Shown in pieces: positions 43,701 through 54,767 of a DNA stretch of 64,000 bases; position 1 is the stretch's first letter; every line of letters starts with the position of its first letter. This DNA comes from Tetraselmis striata (taxonomy: Eukaryota > Chlorophyta > Chlorodendrophyceae > Chlorodendrales > Chlorodendraceae): the NCBI GenBank assembly GCA_006384855.1, contig VCJN01002223.1:62001-126000 (forward strand), written 5' to 3'. Below the pieces are notes generated by a model. It made no database searches. It had not been told where the DNA came from and saw only the letters and a program-made list of their open reading frames with translations. The translations under genes were made by a program, and so were the position numbers.

Positions 43701-45005
43701 TTGCGAGGCCACCTTTCGGTGACCGCCGCAAGACGCACCCTTGCAGCTCAACGGCGGGATGAGCGCCCTGTGTCAGGACCTGACCCCCCCACCTTACAGA
43801 CTTCATTTGGACCTTCCTCGGTGCGGCGCTTCTTACAGCTACAGCCGAGTGCGGCTCAACCATCCGCACACCTGCACATGGCGGCTCAACCATCCGCCTT
43901 TCGTACAACCCCACCTCTGCGTTCGTCGGTTGTTACACTACGAGTTACAACCGGTTCGCAACGACCAAGTTTCGCGCGTGTACGTTACGCACGGGACAGG
44001 CGCTACGAGCGCGAAGGGCGCGCGGGGCGGCCCTCCTACCTGAACCTAGCCCCGCAAACCCGTACTGAAGCTACTGCAAACCCGTCCAGCAACTACCGGC
44101 CAACCGCCGGGAACCTAACCGCTGCTGCCGAGTACTTTGCGAACAGTGGCCGTGCCGGTGGCACTCTGTCAGTAAAACGACGCACTTACGTAATCGACGA
44201 GCCCGCAGCTATCGCTCCGTGGGCTGCGTCACTGCGATCCCGACTACAGGACGCGTTCGGCTCAGACGAGCTAGGCCAACGGACGCTCGACCTGCTCTCC
44301 AGCTCCCTCAGCGCTCAGACCCTCAAGAGCTACGCCGGCAGACTGTCTCAGTTCGCTGAGTTCTGCCACGACTCCGAGAACATCAGCCCGCTGGAGGCGA
44401 CTACTGCTACTGTTGTTCGGGGCCTTACTGGCGTCTCCTGTCGAGCGCAAGATGTGCATGTCGACACCTACAACATCACCTTGCAAATCTACCGCGAGAA
44501 GGGTCGCGCTGGCCGTCGGGGACCCGACGACCTGCGCGTACTTCTCCTTCCAGTGTCCGAGCACCCTCGAGTGGCACGACTCTTGCGCTACTTCATCGAC
44601 AACGTCCAGTCTGTCCCCCTGGTTACTGTTGGCTTGGCTGCCTCCAACTTCTGGGCTGTCACTGTGGCTGAGCAGTCAAAACCTTGGACTGCGGCTACGA
44701 TGTCAGACTGGTTGTCTACAGCGGTCAACCTAGTCAACGCTGCCCCTCCTGCTGGCACTTCCTGGACTTCACACAGTCTACGTAAGGGCGCAGCCTCTGC
44801 AGCAAACGCCATCGGAGCGCCACTGTCCCACATCCGCTACCAAGGCGGTTGGGCCACTAACTCCGATGTCGTTCTGGACTACATCGACCCCAACGTTCTT
44901 CCTTCTCCTGGCGCGTGGTTCTTCTTTGGACACATCGCCCCCCTCCGCCACTTCCAAGTCCAACAGGACTCCGCAGCGGTGGCCTTCCCAGTGCCTCCTT
45001 CATGA
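43701..45005 (+). CDS. Tyrosine-recombinase region of the DIRS-like element
   Basis: A 434-codon open frame overlapping the end of the gag-like ORF's surroundings. Its second half carries tyrosine-recombinase features: a core-binding helix (LSAQTLKSYAGRLSQFAEFC), a block ending in the HSLRKGAASAANAIGAP motif (the H..R box), then IRYQGGWATNSDVVLDYIDP with GGW and a candidate catalytic tyrosine. The frame stops 54 bases before B1. In the family this enzyme integrates a circular DNA copy without target duplication. The protein looks reduced relative to full-length relatives, so activity is doubtful. The start codon is uncertain. Confidence 0.6.
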   Translation: MRGHLSVTAARRTLAAQRRDERPVSGPDPPTLQTSFGPSSVRRFLQLQPSAAQPSAHLHMAAQPSAFRTTPPLRSSVVTLRVTTGSQRPSFARVRYARDRRYEREGRAGRPSYLNLAPQTRTEATANPSSNYRPTAGNLTAAAEYFANSGRAGGTLSVKRRTYVIDEPAAIAPWAASLRSRLQDAFGSDELGQRTLDLLSSSLSAQTLKSYAGRLSQFAEFCHDSENISPLEATTATVVRGLTGVSCRAQDVHVDTYNITLQIYREKGRAGRRGPDDLRVLLLPVSEHPRVARLLRYFIDNVQSVPLVTVGLAASNFWAVTVAEQSKPWTAATMSDWLSTAVNLVNAAPPAGTSWTSHSLRKGAASAANAIGAPLSHIRYQGGWATNSDVVLDYIDPNVLPSPGAWFFFGHIAPLRHFQVQQDSAAVAFPVPPS

Positions 45006-45388
45006 CTTGGCGCTACCCCTTCTCCGTCAATCCACCGCTCTCTTCGTTCGCTCAAGACTGGCAAAACCAGACTCAACTTTGAAATGATCTAAACTAGTTT
45101 ATGGGGTTTCCATCCTTGACCTAACCGCTTTTCAGCTACAAGTGCTGCGCAGTGGTACGGGAACTAGTAACTGTTGTTGCGCCCTTGTTGGGTGCAGCAC
45201 GAGTAGACATAAAAGCAGCCAGAACAGCTGAGCCTGCCATCTTCCAGTTTTCGCTGCGTTCCACGCAGCGCCCCCCCTGACTCCGTTTTCCCTCCACGCT
45301 TTTCGCTAAACCTTCCTGCCAATTTCGGCTCTTGACCGTGTAAAACAGCCTGCGCGACCTTTTTGGCAAAACCAGACTCAACTTTGAA

Positions 45389-45460
45389 ACATCCCTTGTC
45401 CGCTCGGTAGAGCGGTCGTCTCGTATGCGAGAGACCCGGGTTCGATTCCTGGCTGATGTA
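45389..45460 (+). repeat. tRNA-like sequence (SINE head or degenerate tRNA)
   Basis: It follows the end of the DIRS-like element without a gap. It has a perfect B-box (GGTTCGATTCC at 45439-45449), a T-arm CCGGG/CCTGG with a 7-nt loop, a D-arm-like CCGC...GCGG around TCGGTAGA, and an acceptor-like ACATC/GATGT pairing. The anticodon arm is irregular (GTCTC/GAGAC with an 8-nt loop and no variable region), so this is not a standard tRNA gene. Two further GGTTCGAA words follow at about 45518 and 45544. Confidence 0.4.
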
Positions 45461-45555
45461 TTTCGGCAATATCGGCCCGGCGCGTGTCCCGGGTTTACCC
45501 GGTTGATGCATTAGCCCCTCGGGGTTCGAATGGGCTATGCTATGGGTTCGAATGA

Positions 45556-45645
45556 TCTACGGGCTATGCCAGACCTACGACTGCAGTTAGCGCACGAGGT
45601 CAAGTGCTGGGGCGGCTTCGGCCGATGTCCCGGGGCGAACTTTAC
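45556..45645 (+). repeat. Dispersed ~88-bp repeat, copy 1
   Basis: The sequence from CTACGGGCTATGCCAGACC to CCCGGGGCGAACTTT recurs at 54666-54755 with three substitutions. Both copies keep one frame (MPDLRLQLAHEVKCWGGFG), and two of the three differences are silent in it. The meaning is uncertain: an old exon fragment or a short retroposon. Confidence 0.55.
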
Positions 45646-45862
45646 TTTTACTTTTAGTCGCTATATTAATGATGGTCATTGGTGATGGTCGCGAAATACA
45701 TCGCGGGTCTCGGCACTGCGCGGCAGATAGCATCATCAGCACACCAGCCTTGGCTCGTCCAATAAGTCGCAGTCAAGCGCGCCGAAACGGACGAAGGAAC
45801 GAGGGCAAGGGCAGCACCCGCCCGGCTTCAACGCGACCGGGTTCGCAAGCAGGAGCACCGGG

Positions 45863-48800
45863 ATGTGCGCCGTCGGGATGCGCTCCGCTAGCAGCAGCGT
45901 CAGCCGCGGCGGCGCGAGTAGCGGCCCGGTGCGGCGGTGGATGTGCGCCGCGGCGGCGGCGGTTCTCTTACTCGGCGTCGCCCTTCTGAGTGGCGCCCGG
46001 CTCACATGGGGCAGTGGAGCGGCGGCGCCCGCCGACCTGCACGCCCGTGGCTCGGCGAGGCGGCCCGACGATGCGCCATGCGAGCTGTACGGCGGCATGC
46101 CGGAGCGGCCGGCGGGCGAGGCGGGGCTGCCGGCGTTCCTGATCGCCGGCGCGCAAAAGGGCGGCACCACCTACCTGCACTCCCTCCTCCGCCAGGCGCG
46201 CCCCGCGGGCCCACGCAATGCCGAACGCAACCCGCCAGGTCGGGTGGCAGCAGGGTTTCGGAAACTGAGAGTTGCGGCAATGCCGGGTACCGGTAGCGTG
46301 CAGATGGGCGACTGCTGCTGCTCACGTCCCCACTCGCTTTTCTTAGATTGAACTAAAAATAATTGCTTCATGATATAATCTTCCACATTTAATTGGTAGC
46401 AAGAGTCTTTAGGTAATAATTGAATCCTCCTGACTATTAAGCCCATGAGTCCTTGACAGAGCCTTATAAGTGCCGGGCGGTTAGGAAGACTAACGGTAGT
46501 CTTCGCTGTATTGTACTTACCGCTCCCCAAGCCCGGCAGGTGGGGAGCATGATGGGGGGGGGGGGGGGGGGGGGGCATGGGTTGCGCTGGTTGTCCTCAC
46601 TGACCCGCTCCTCCTGTTCACGCGGCCTGCTCGCAGATGCCGGGCATCTCGGAGCCCAGCCAGCAGCCGGCGTGGGCGGACAACGAGCTGCCGCCCGTGT
46701 ACGGCGGCAACACCAAGGAGCTGCACTTCTTCGACCGCGCCAACCTTGGGCCCGGCGCCTTTGTGCGCGGCTACCTCCCCGCCTGGCACGGCGCCAACGC
46801 CAGCGACCTGCTCTTCGAGTCCTCGCCCGGCTACCTGCCCACGCCCATGGCTCCCGTCCGGATCGCGGCCCTGCTGCCCGCCGCCAAGGTCATCGTCATC
46901 CTGCGCGAGCCCGCCTCCCGAGCGCTGTCCCACTGGTGGTTGCCCCCCTCCCTCCGCCCTCCATGCGCCCCGCCGTGCCACCCACAAGCAGGAGCTGCAT
47001 GGGCTGAATGTTCACTCCCCCGATGACTGCAGGAACATGCGGCAGACCTTCTGCAAGCGCGCCGACAAGAACATCATGTGCCCGCTGCGCTTCGAGGCCG
47101 CGATCAAGCGCGAGATGGAAGCCCTCAAGCGCGCAGGGTGCGCCTTCGACAGCCAGGTGCCCCCCCCAACCCCCTGGCCTCCTTTCCATTCCTGTTCAAC
47201 ACATCGCATTCTCACCCTGTCTCCTGATTGCCCCCCCCACCCCCCCCCCCCTTCCACCGTGTGTCTCCCACCAGGCGGCATACGACAGCCCGGCCAGCTG
47301 GAACCGCTGCTTCCGGTGCTACTTTGAGGCCACGTGCGACTTCACGGAGGGCACGATGACGGAGCCGTGGTTCGAGATGAAGGTGGACAGTACCGGCCCA
47401 CGGTGAGCCCCGCCCCCCCCCCCCCCCCCCCCTCTTAACATCTTGATGCTCCCCCTCCTCTCCCCCCCAACAAGGGACCAAGAGTTGACCTATATCTATA
47501 CCTTGATGTATATGATGGGCTGAGCTGGTTACCTACCTGACATGTCGCGATGCCCTCCAACCACCTACAGCTCCATGTAAGGTTTCTGCCACTCGCTCTC
47601 CAGATGTATATTGCAGACACTGTTCATGCAAATCCCTGAAGCGGTCCTGAAATATCTCCCTGTTTTGAATCATACTGGTGTGAATTACAAAAAGGCCAGT
47701 AACAAATCAACATAGAATCATACATCAAGAGCGCGCTAGTAAGAAATCCACCGCTACGACCCACTGAACGCCCAATGGCTCTATCAGTAAGGCGATCTTT
47801 TGTACTATCGCGACCTTCCATATGTATTTGTCGATTACTGCGCAGTGGAAGGTCTGGAAGCAACTATTACGGGTGCCCCTACATTTCACAAGCCTATTGA
47901 TACGGAACCCTGGACGTAGGCGAAAATGATGTGGTTGTTGCGGTCATGTGAAGGCATGTAGAGAGGGCATCAGACTGAACATCCCTTCCGTCTTTTATTC
48001 CCCTTTGTGGTGGCCTGCCTGCCTGCCTGGCAGGGCAGAGTGCCGCGCATGGTCGCAGTTCTCGGGCTACGTCTTCCGCGGCATGTACGCGGCGCAGCTG
48101 TCGTGGTGGCTGCAGCACGTGCGCCCGCAGCAGTTGCACGTCATCAACCAGGACGACCTGAGCGCGGAGCCGCAGCGGGTGCTGGCGGAGGTGCTCGCCT
48201 TCCTGGGCGTCCCCCAGGACCTCGGCCTCATTGCCCGCCTGCTCAAGGGGAAGGTGCGCAGCCCCCCCCCCCCCCTCTGCCTTACACACATTTTCAACCG
48301 CAAACAACTACCCCACCGACACAGAAACTTACCTTTGCCTATCATGCGTGCATGATATATGCTGGAAGGGAACGCACACTTGGGTACACAGGGGCAAACA
48401 TCCGCTGCACGTGATCGTACATTGTGCACATGCAGAGCAGGCGATGGATGACACTCACCCGTCTCGATGTTACCGTTGTATGACTACAAGTGTATATCGC
48501 CACACTCTTAGGAGCGCCGGCTGCAACATGCCCTGCCCTTTTAGATTTGCGCAGTTTCTACAACCACCACCATGGCTATTGCCATGCCCGTGCCCATCAC
48601 CGTCAGTATTACCACCAACCCCATTGCTATTGCCATCCCCAGTGCCATTGGCATACAGCATTGATATCCACCGTCGGCGCACATCTAGCCCATCTAGCTC
48701 AATCTCCCTACGGGATGGGCATCACTGTGTGGGCATCACGTTTCTGGGGGTTGTTCCCCCCTCCGTCCATGTATTGGCCCACTAACTTGAAGATAATGAA

Positions 48801-49263
48801 GCAGATGAAAGGAAAGGCCGATGGTATGTAACCCGAGGCAAGCTTATCGTTGCGTAGTTCACCGCATGAGCCCTTTTGCTTGGCGGATTGATGTCACGTC
48901 CTGGATAGGTTTCTGAGTGTTTCTGGAATCCTGACTTGGCCGTGGCCAGCAGCGGCCGAGTCCGCCTCCTCACTTACATGCTATGCCCCACCCCATCACC
49001 ACCATGCCTTGCAGCGCGGTTTCTTCAAGGGCAGCTACTCCAAGAACGAGGAGCTGGCGGGACAGGGCGGACAGGGCGTGCTGCCGGCCGTGGCGCAGCT
49101 CCAGGACTTCTTCGCCCCCCACAACGAGCAGCTCTACGCGTTGCTGGATCGCCTGGGCGTGAGTGGCTTCTCGCGCTTCGACACGCAGAAAGTCCATGTG
49201 GGGGCCCCGCCCGGGCTGCTCCGCCTCTGGGCAGCCCCACCCGCCAACCACAGAACATGCTAG
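45863..49263 (+). CDS. Sulfotransferase, single-pass type II membrane protein, 6 exons
   Basis: Exons: 45863-46195, 46637-46938, 47033-47156, 47275-47402, 48034-48253 and 49015-49263. These sum to 1356 nt, 451 codons plus stop, with all phases matching. The N-terminus is short and basic, followed by a signal anchor (residues ~27-43, AAAAAVLLLGVALLSG), as in Golgi sulfotransferases. The PAPS 5'-phosphosulfate loop GAQKGGTTYL lies at residues 96-105, KELHFFD follows the first intron, and the 3'-phosphate-binding REPASRALSHWW lies at ~201-212. The C-terminal part has QLSWWLQHVRPQQLHVINQD and LQDFFAPHNEQLYALLDR, typical of the heparan-sulfate/carbohydrate sulfotransferase family. It probably transfers sulfate from PAPS to a cell-wall or secreted polysaccharide; the acceptor cannot be told. 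Intron 1 has a GC donor. Introns 2-5 begin with C-rich tracts. Confidence 0.9.
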
Positions 49264-49388
49264 CATGACCGTTGTTGCGCATGATGTCCAGGGCTTTTCC
49301 ATTTCAGCCTGAGCAACTGAACCACGGTGATGGCTCTTCTACAGCATGTCTGACGTTCACCCACAATCGACGTGCCTTTATTGCCTTT

Positions 49389-50189
49389 GAGCCATATCAT
49401 ACGCAAATGGCGTCATCAGATAATCCTGTCATCGGATAAATACTCGCACCGGAACGTCGTAACTGATGACATGCCCCGCGCCGCTATCTGATGACAGACC
49501 CGCGTGTGTACTGTACACTGGGGCATTTCCAAATCGATATGCCCCCGTGTACAGTATACACACGTCATCAGATAGTGGCCACGGCCGGCCCGTTTTCAAA
49601 ACATTTTCGCCTAGTCCACCCACCTGCCCAGCACGCGCCGACGCCATGGCAGGCTCCACCGAGCGATCTCCGCAACGGACACCCAGGCGGGGCGCACCCA
49701 CATAGTGACCCCCCCTCCCACCACTACGGAGGGTCATGTTGCCCCGTTGTTGTCCTCGTCGGTGTACGTTTCGTCTGTATGTGGTGTGTCCATCATGTCC
49801 AGTGCGGCCCCGGCAACGTCCAGCATCCGAGGGAACGCGCTGCCCTCCAACTGCGCGTTGCCGTAGGTGCGTGCAAGCCATCCTACTTCGTCTACGGCAA
49901 AGCTGGGACGCTCCATGACTCTCTAGTCTGGATGGGTGGGAGGGACGGGGTGGGAGACACGAGACAGGCCTGTGTGTGGTAGAAAAAAAGACTGTGTTTG
50001 CGGGCGCGATGGCGGCGGCCGAAGTAGAAGCGTGCGATATCTGATGATAGACCAACGAATTTTATGTTTGTCCGTATGAATCATGTCTCTTGTCATGCAT
50101 TAGCGCTGTCTACGTGGGAGCCCACGGTGCGCGAACGGTAGATGATGACAAGGATTATCTGATGACGCCATGTCTGTATGATATGGCTC
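49389..50189. mobile_element. MITE with ~45-bp terminal inverted repeats
   Basis: The left end (49389-49433) and right end (50144-50189) are reverse complements over ~45 bp with a few mismatches and one indel; GAGCCATATCATAC and ATGGCGTCATCAGATAATCC are shared. The ~800-bp interior has no transposase. It contains another inverted repeat (49485-49574, arms ~40 bp), which also carries the ATCTGATGAC word of the ends. The word ATCTGATGA/TCATCAGAT recurs several times inside. No clean target duplication was found. Superfamily undetermined. Confidence 0.7.
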
Positions 50190-50459
50190 TTACTTTGGAC
50201 ACAGGTCTCACTGTGATTTCGCGATGCATTCAGCCTGCAACCTGGCCGGCCATTTTTTTGTAATGAAGCATTTGAATATTAAATATATAGTATACGTTAA
50301 TAGACATATACTAAATATATCTAGAAATGATACACTGAGTACATATTTTATTACCAGTAGTAGTTTATGATTGTTATGCAAGTAGAGCAATTATTCGATT
50401 AAAAGCAGATATGGGGCGGGTGAGCATAATCAATACGGATCCGTCAGTCCATGTTAAAG

Positions 50460-51900
50460 CCCCCCCCCCCCCCCCCCCTTTGGTTTAGCATACCCTAACA
50501 TTTCAAGGGGCATGGCGGCGCCCTGGGGCGGTGAGACCGCTGCGCAGCAGTGCCTGACCTCTCCGTGCGCCGTCCCGGCCGCGCAGGACTCGCTGGCAGC
50601 CGGCACGCAGAGCGCTTCCCCAGCGCCTGCAGCATCGGGCCCGCCGCGGCGCAGCGTGAGGCGCGGCGCCCCTGTGGGCCCAGCAGGTGGGCGCCCGGCC
50701 CGCCCATAGTCGCCCACTCCAAGCAGCACTGCCACCGCTGTCTGCTCTGCTCTGCGCTACGTAGCATGTGCTCAAATCGTGTGCACGTATGACCCACTCC
50801 GCCTTAACGCTGTCTCCTTTACGCTAGAAACCGCATGCGTCGCTCCCAACGCTCGGTATCGCGTGTGAAGACGGGTGGTGTGAAGTGTCTGCCAATGCAT
50901 GCATTATTTGCTGTTCCTCTCTATGGCTAAGCACGAGTGCCTCTGGGGTACCCACCCAGCATGATTTTTACACGGGTTGATACCTGAAAGGAGAAATGGT
51001 TTCTCCTACAGCTAAAGACCCCTACCCCTACACTACCCCCTCCCCCTTCCGCCTCCCTTTTCTTTCCCCACAAGCTCATACCCACCCCTGTGTACCGCGG
51101 TGCCCGTCAAGCCGTTATGTTCACTTTGACGCACAGCGCTGCCCGGTCGCATGCAGGTCACATTGTGAGCAGTGCCCCCTGAGTGAGGCCGGCGGGGAGC
51201 AGCGCCACAGCGCCGTGCTTCAGGGTGCCCTGGCCTCCGGGCTGCCGTCTCTCAACATGAGGTTACTTGGATGCACCAACGTGGGCGTGCCTTCCTGCTA
51301 CGACCCACACATCAGCCGGCAGCGGCTGCTCCGACGCCCCGGGCACTGCCCCTTCTTCCGCTGAAACTTTTGCTGCTGTAGCCACCCCTGATGCACTTGC
51401 CCTGGCGCCCGTCCTCTGGCCCGGCACCGCCCTCTTTGCCCGTCTCCCTGTTTGCCCAAAGCGGCACTGTCCTGCGCGGCGGACCTGAAGCCTATTCCCG
51501 ACGAAGCAGAGACCCTGCTGGTGCAGGAGGCACTCGCGACCAAGTCCCGAGGGGCGTTGGATCAAGCGAGTACGTCCACCGGTCTGCGGCCTGCAGCGCC
51601 AACACTCCCGTGAAGAATGACCTCGCGACTCTTGAAGATATGCGGACTAAACATGCAACATGCTTGCTGCTGCCTCTATTGACAACAAGAATAATTATCA
51701 CCCGTGAATTGCAATGAGCCACTGCTGGCGTGCTGCCCACAAGCCTCTGTCCACTTTGTGCATTTCAGTATCAACGGCACCGCTGCGCCGCTCACAGCGG
51801 TTCCGTCAGGTGTTCAGAAAATAAACACTGTGAGCACTGGGCAGACCCCGAGCTTGATGACTGATCCGCACGGTACCAAGTGCGCGGCGCAAGCTGCGAG
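50460..51900 (+). other. Possible small spliced gene, unrecognised
   Basis: Weak coding-like pieces lie on the plus strand. The ATG at 50512 starts MAAPWGGETAAQQCL and stays open to a possible GTGGGC donor near 50688. A piece after GCATGCAG near 51157 reads SHCEQCPLSEAGGEQRHSAV. A piece near 51470-51605 reads DLKPIPDEAETLLVQEALA. A final piece follows TGCATTTCAG near 51768. No domain is recognised and the phases were not reconciled. A C-run precedes it at 50460-50478. Confidence 0.2.
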
Positions 51901-54648
51901 CGTGTGTATATACTACTGGCATAATAATACTCGAAAACCGGCACGGGCGCACGTGCGCCGATTTAACGATGTGGTGTTAATTTGACCATGCTGGTCTTGG
52001 GTAGTCGTTGCGGCGAGGGATCTCGGATTTTGCAGGGGAGTTTCACGATGAAGCAAAGTACTGCGGATCCCACCGCTTTTTGAACACCTGACGGAACCGA
52101 TGTGCTCTGATTAGTCTGCAGCGCACCCAGAGCGAAGCAAGCTCCAGCCGTTATCCTCTCAATACTGACGCATCGACAGCCCGATGCAAGCGCGCCATCT
52201 GCCCCCCTCCCGCGCCATGCATGCCGACGAGAGCTGCAGCCACCCTGATCATCATGTTGCGGATGTCATCCTGCCAGCAAGGGCCCCCTCGGTTGATCAT
52301 CGTTAGCGTTATTTTCATAAGAGACGCTTATCTGTGCAGTTGCTATGCGGAGGCCTGATAGGTATGATACCATAAATGCCTCTAAATGTCTCAGCTCGGG
52401 CCGGGTGTTCTCCCAAATTCCGCCCGCATAATGGAGCCACCACCCTTAAGGCATCAGCTACCGCGCTAGAGAACGCCCAGTTCCTTTGTTGCAGCGACGT
52501 AACCCCACACCACCGTGATACACAAGCCAGCTGTGTCATTCTGCCCCTCCTTGGCTGCCCGGATAATATGCTTGAACAGCCGAAGCCATTCACTCGATGA
52601 GACACAAAAGAAACTTACATTTAATGAAACTTGTCGTCACAGTCATCATATCACGTGCTGTTATTAATGCCACGACTCGGAGAGGCTCTACACATATAAT
52701 TTGCAATAATGTTTTGGTGATGCTATCACATGATCAATGTTGCCTGATGCTGCTAACACTCGTGCGCGCCTGATGGTGTTACCCTGAGAAGGAAGGCGAA
52801 GGCACCGTCGCACAGGTGACAGCAGTATAAATAATGCTGAGCTCTAGCTGCTGCAGCTCCCGGCTGGCCGCTCGTCGACTTTTATGCGCGTAATGCGCCT
52901 GACGAAGGTGACGTCGACACGCCTGTGGCTCCTTACGTTCTCCGTCGCATCGATTTGCGCGAACACAGGAACGATGTGTGCGCCGTGCCGCGCTGACACC
53001 CAGCCACCGACGGGGGGAGTTGAGATTGTTTTGTCCCTGGAAAGTGGAAAGGCGGGGTCTCATAAACTTATCATATATATGTCACCCAAAACCAAACTGA
53101 CACCGGATAAATATATGACAAAACTGTACAGGGGCGCTGCTAGGCATCCCCAAACTCAGTAAACTATGGCTTTCTTGCAGGTGCATCGACAACTCCCATA
53201 CGATTAATTCAAAACCTGTTCAAGCTGTATAATGTTTTCATGTACTCTTATTGCTGTAAATGCTTGTGCTGGCATATGTATCCATCTACCTGCTATGTAC
53301 CTGTGCTGGGGGGGGGGGGGGGAAACACATTTTGTCTGGCTGATTTTGAACGTTTCAAGGTTTGGATCTTTATGTTTATTGGTTTATACGAACCATTTGT
53401 CACCACCGCGAGCAAAGTGACTGTGTCTGCCCATCTGCGTCGACCTGCCGCTACCCGCTCTTCCACCCGTCCCGCCAATTCGGGCGGCGCTGCTTGGCTG
53501 CTCACAGGATGCCACAGCCACTGTCCCTAGTATTTCGCTTAGGGAACGGCCTCCACATGCTGCCGATACCGGCGCACAGCGAGCGGGCGCTGCGCGCCTC
53601 AAGGATTTACTCTTCCCCTGTCACTGCAGTGACAGTGTATGTCTCGCGCTGGTAGGCAACGCCAGACCGTGGTAGGGATGTGCCCCTTGCCATGTAGACA
53701 CTATTGGTTGATGAACGTCGCGGCGCTGCTGCTGAATGGAATCTCACATTTGAATGCGCGGCTCCTGTCTGTTGTTGTAGGAGTGTCTCGGGTACGCACC
53801 TTTGTCAGATGAGGACGATGAGGATCTGCCCTGGTGATTAGCCATCGGAGGGTAGTGATGGGTATTATATAGTCGACAAACGTATTGACAGCCAGTTGGC
53901 GAGTCAAGACAAGTCGCCGCTGCGCCGACGCTCAGCATTGGGGCCGCGGGGGCTTTACGGACCTGCGTGCGTCAGACACGGATGAGTTGCGTTCGCCATC
54001 GTCTCGCCGCTGCTCCCACGTCTGGAGCTCGTAGTCCCCCAAGCGACGAGCAAAACTATCTATCGTCTATTGCAGGAGGACCGGCGAGCAGTATCAGCTA
54101 TCAGCATCGCCAGGACGTTGACCTCACTCGTGCAGTCCCTTCTCGCTCGCGGCGGCTCTCCATCGACGAAGCTCTTTTCGCCGAGTCCCTATCTACCTCA
54201 TGCCGAATCCTACTGTTTCTTCTCGCTTCCGCGCCGCTGCTGAGTTAGCGGCGCGGCCGGTGCATGCATAGGCATGTGCGCACGTAGTCAGACGCGAATG
54301 CCACCACTCTCTCGCATTAGCGTGTACCGCCATTGCTCTCGCCTCCTTGTAGGTGGCTGCGAAAGCTTGCAGACCTGCCACGAGGACTGGCGATCAGAAA
54401 CGTTCCACGACCTGAATTAGTTCGCAGTGTCCACAACGAAACGACGACACGTCGTCGGACCGCGCGCTCGCATCAGGGCTAATTCTCTCTCGCGCGCGCA
54501 CGTCGGAGGCGGTGAAGACAGGAAGCCGCCGCAGGCTTGATAACCAGGCCACACAGGGTAAGCACTTTTTCTTCGCGGACGCGGACGTGGGTCGGCGGGA
54601 AGCGGAGATAGCTGCTTTGCATGTGACAACATCGTAATAAGCACTTAG
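51901..54648. other. Intergenic region without a convincing gene
   Basis: Only short frames without recognisable motifs. A G-run lies at about 53310-53322. One plus frame (53967-54248) ends in a short hydrophobic segment but has no other support. Confidence 0.3.
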
Positions 54649-54661
54649 CACAGCACGCCGC

Positions 54662-54755
54662 AATGGTCTACGGGCTATGCCAGACCTACGACTGCAGTTG
54701 GCGCATGAGGTCAAGTGCTGGGGCGGCTTCGGCCAATGTCCCGGGGCGAACTTTT
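54662..54755 (+). mobile_element. 94-bp insert flanked by a 12-bp target duplication
   Basis: ACAGCACGCCGC occurs at 54650-54661 and again at 54756-54767, bracketing 94 bp. The insert carries the ~88-bp repeat also found at 45556-45645 and ends in CTTTT. The flanking duplication shows that this copy was inserted, as for a short retroposon. Downstream sequence (54768-55030) keeps an open frame with CPGCAPKPSHEEC, of unknown meaning. Confidence 0.6.
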
Positions 54756-54767
54756 ACAGCACGCCGC

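Larger units (their letters stand above)
42489..45389 (+). mobile_element. Compact DIRS-like retroelement with split direct repeats
   Basis: Structure: a 187-bp repeat A1 (42489-42675), two ORFs, a 26-bp motif B1 (45059-45084), repeat A2 (45084-45270), a ~93-bp unique stretch, and motif B2 (45364-45389). A1 and A2 appear identical by eye, as do B1 and B2. This A1-body-B1-A2-B2 order is that of PAT/Ngaro/TOC3-like DIRS elements, which are known from green algae and use a tyrosine recombinase. The body has a gag-like and a recombinase-like region; no reverse transcriptase-RNase H region was seen, so this looks like a reduced, non-autonomous copy. Identical repeats suggest a recent origin. It is treated as a fossil. 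Confidence 0.75.

Noticed and set aside
45389-45460. Functional tRNA gene
   Set aside because: The B-box and T-arm are good, but the anticodon arm has an 8-nt loop, there is no variable region and the acceptor stem pairs poorly.
53967-54248. 93-codon frame with hydrophobic end
   Set aside because: No start context, splice or homology support; frames of this length are expected by chance in GC-rich DNA.
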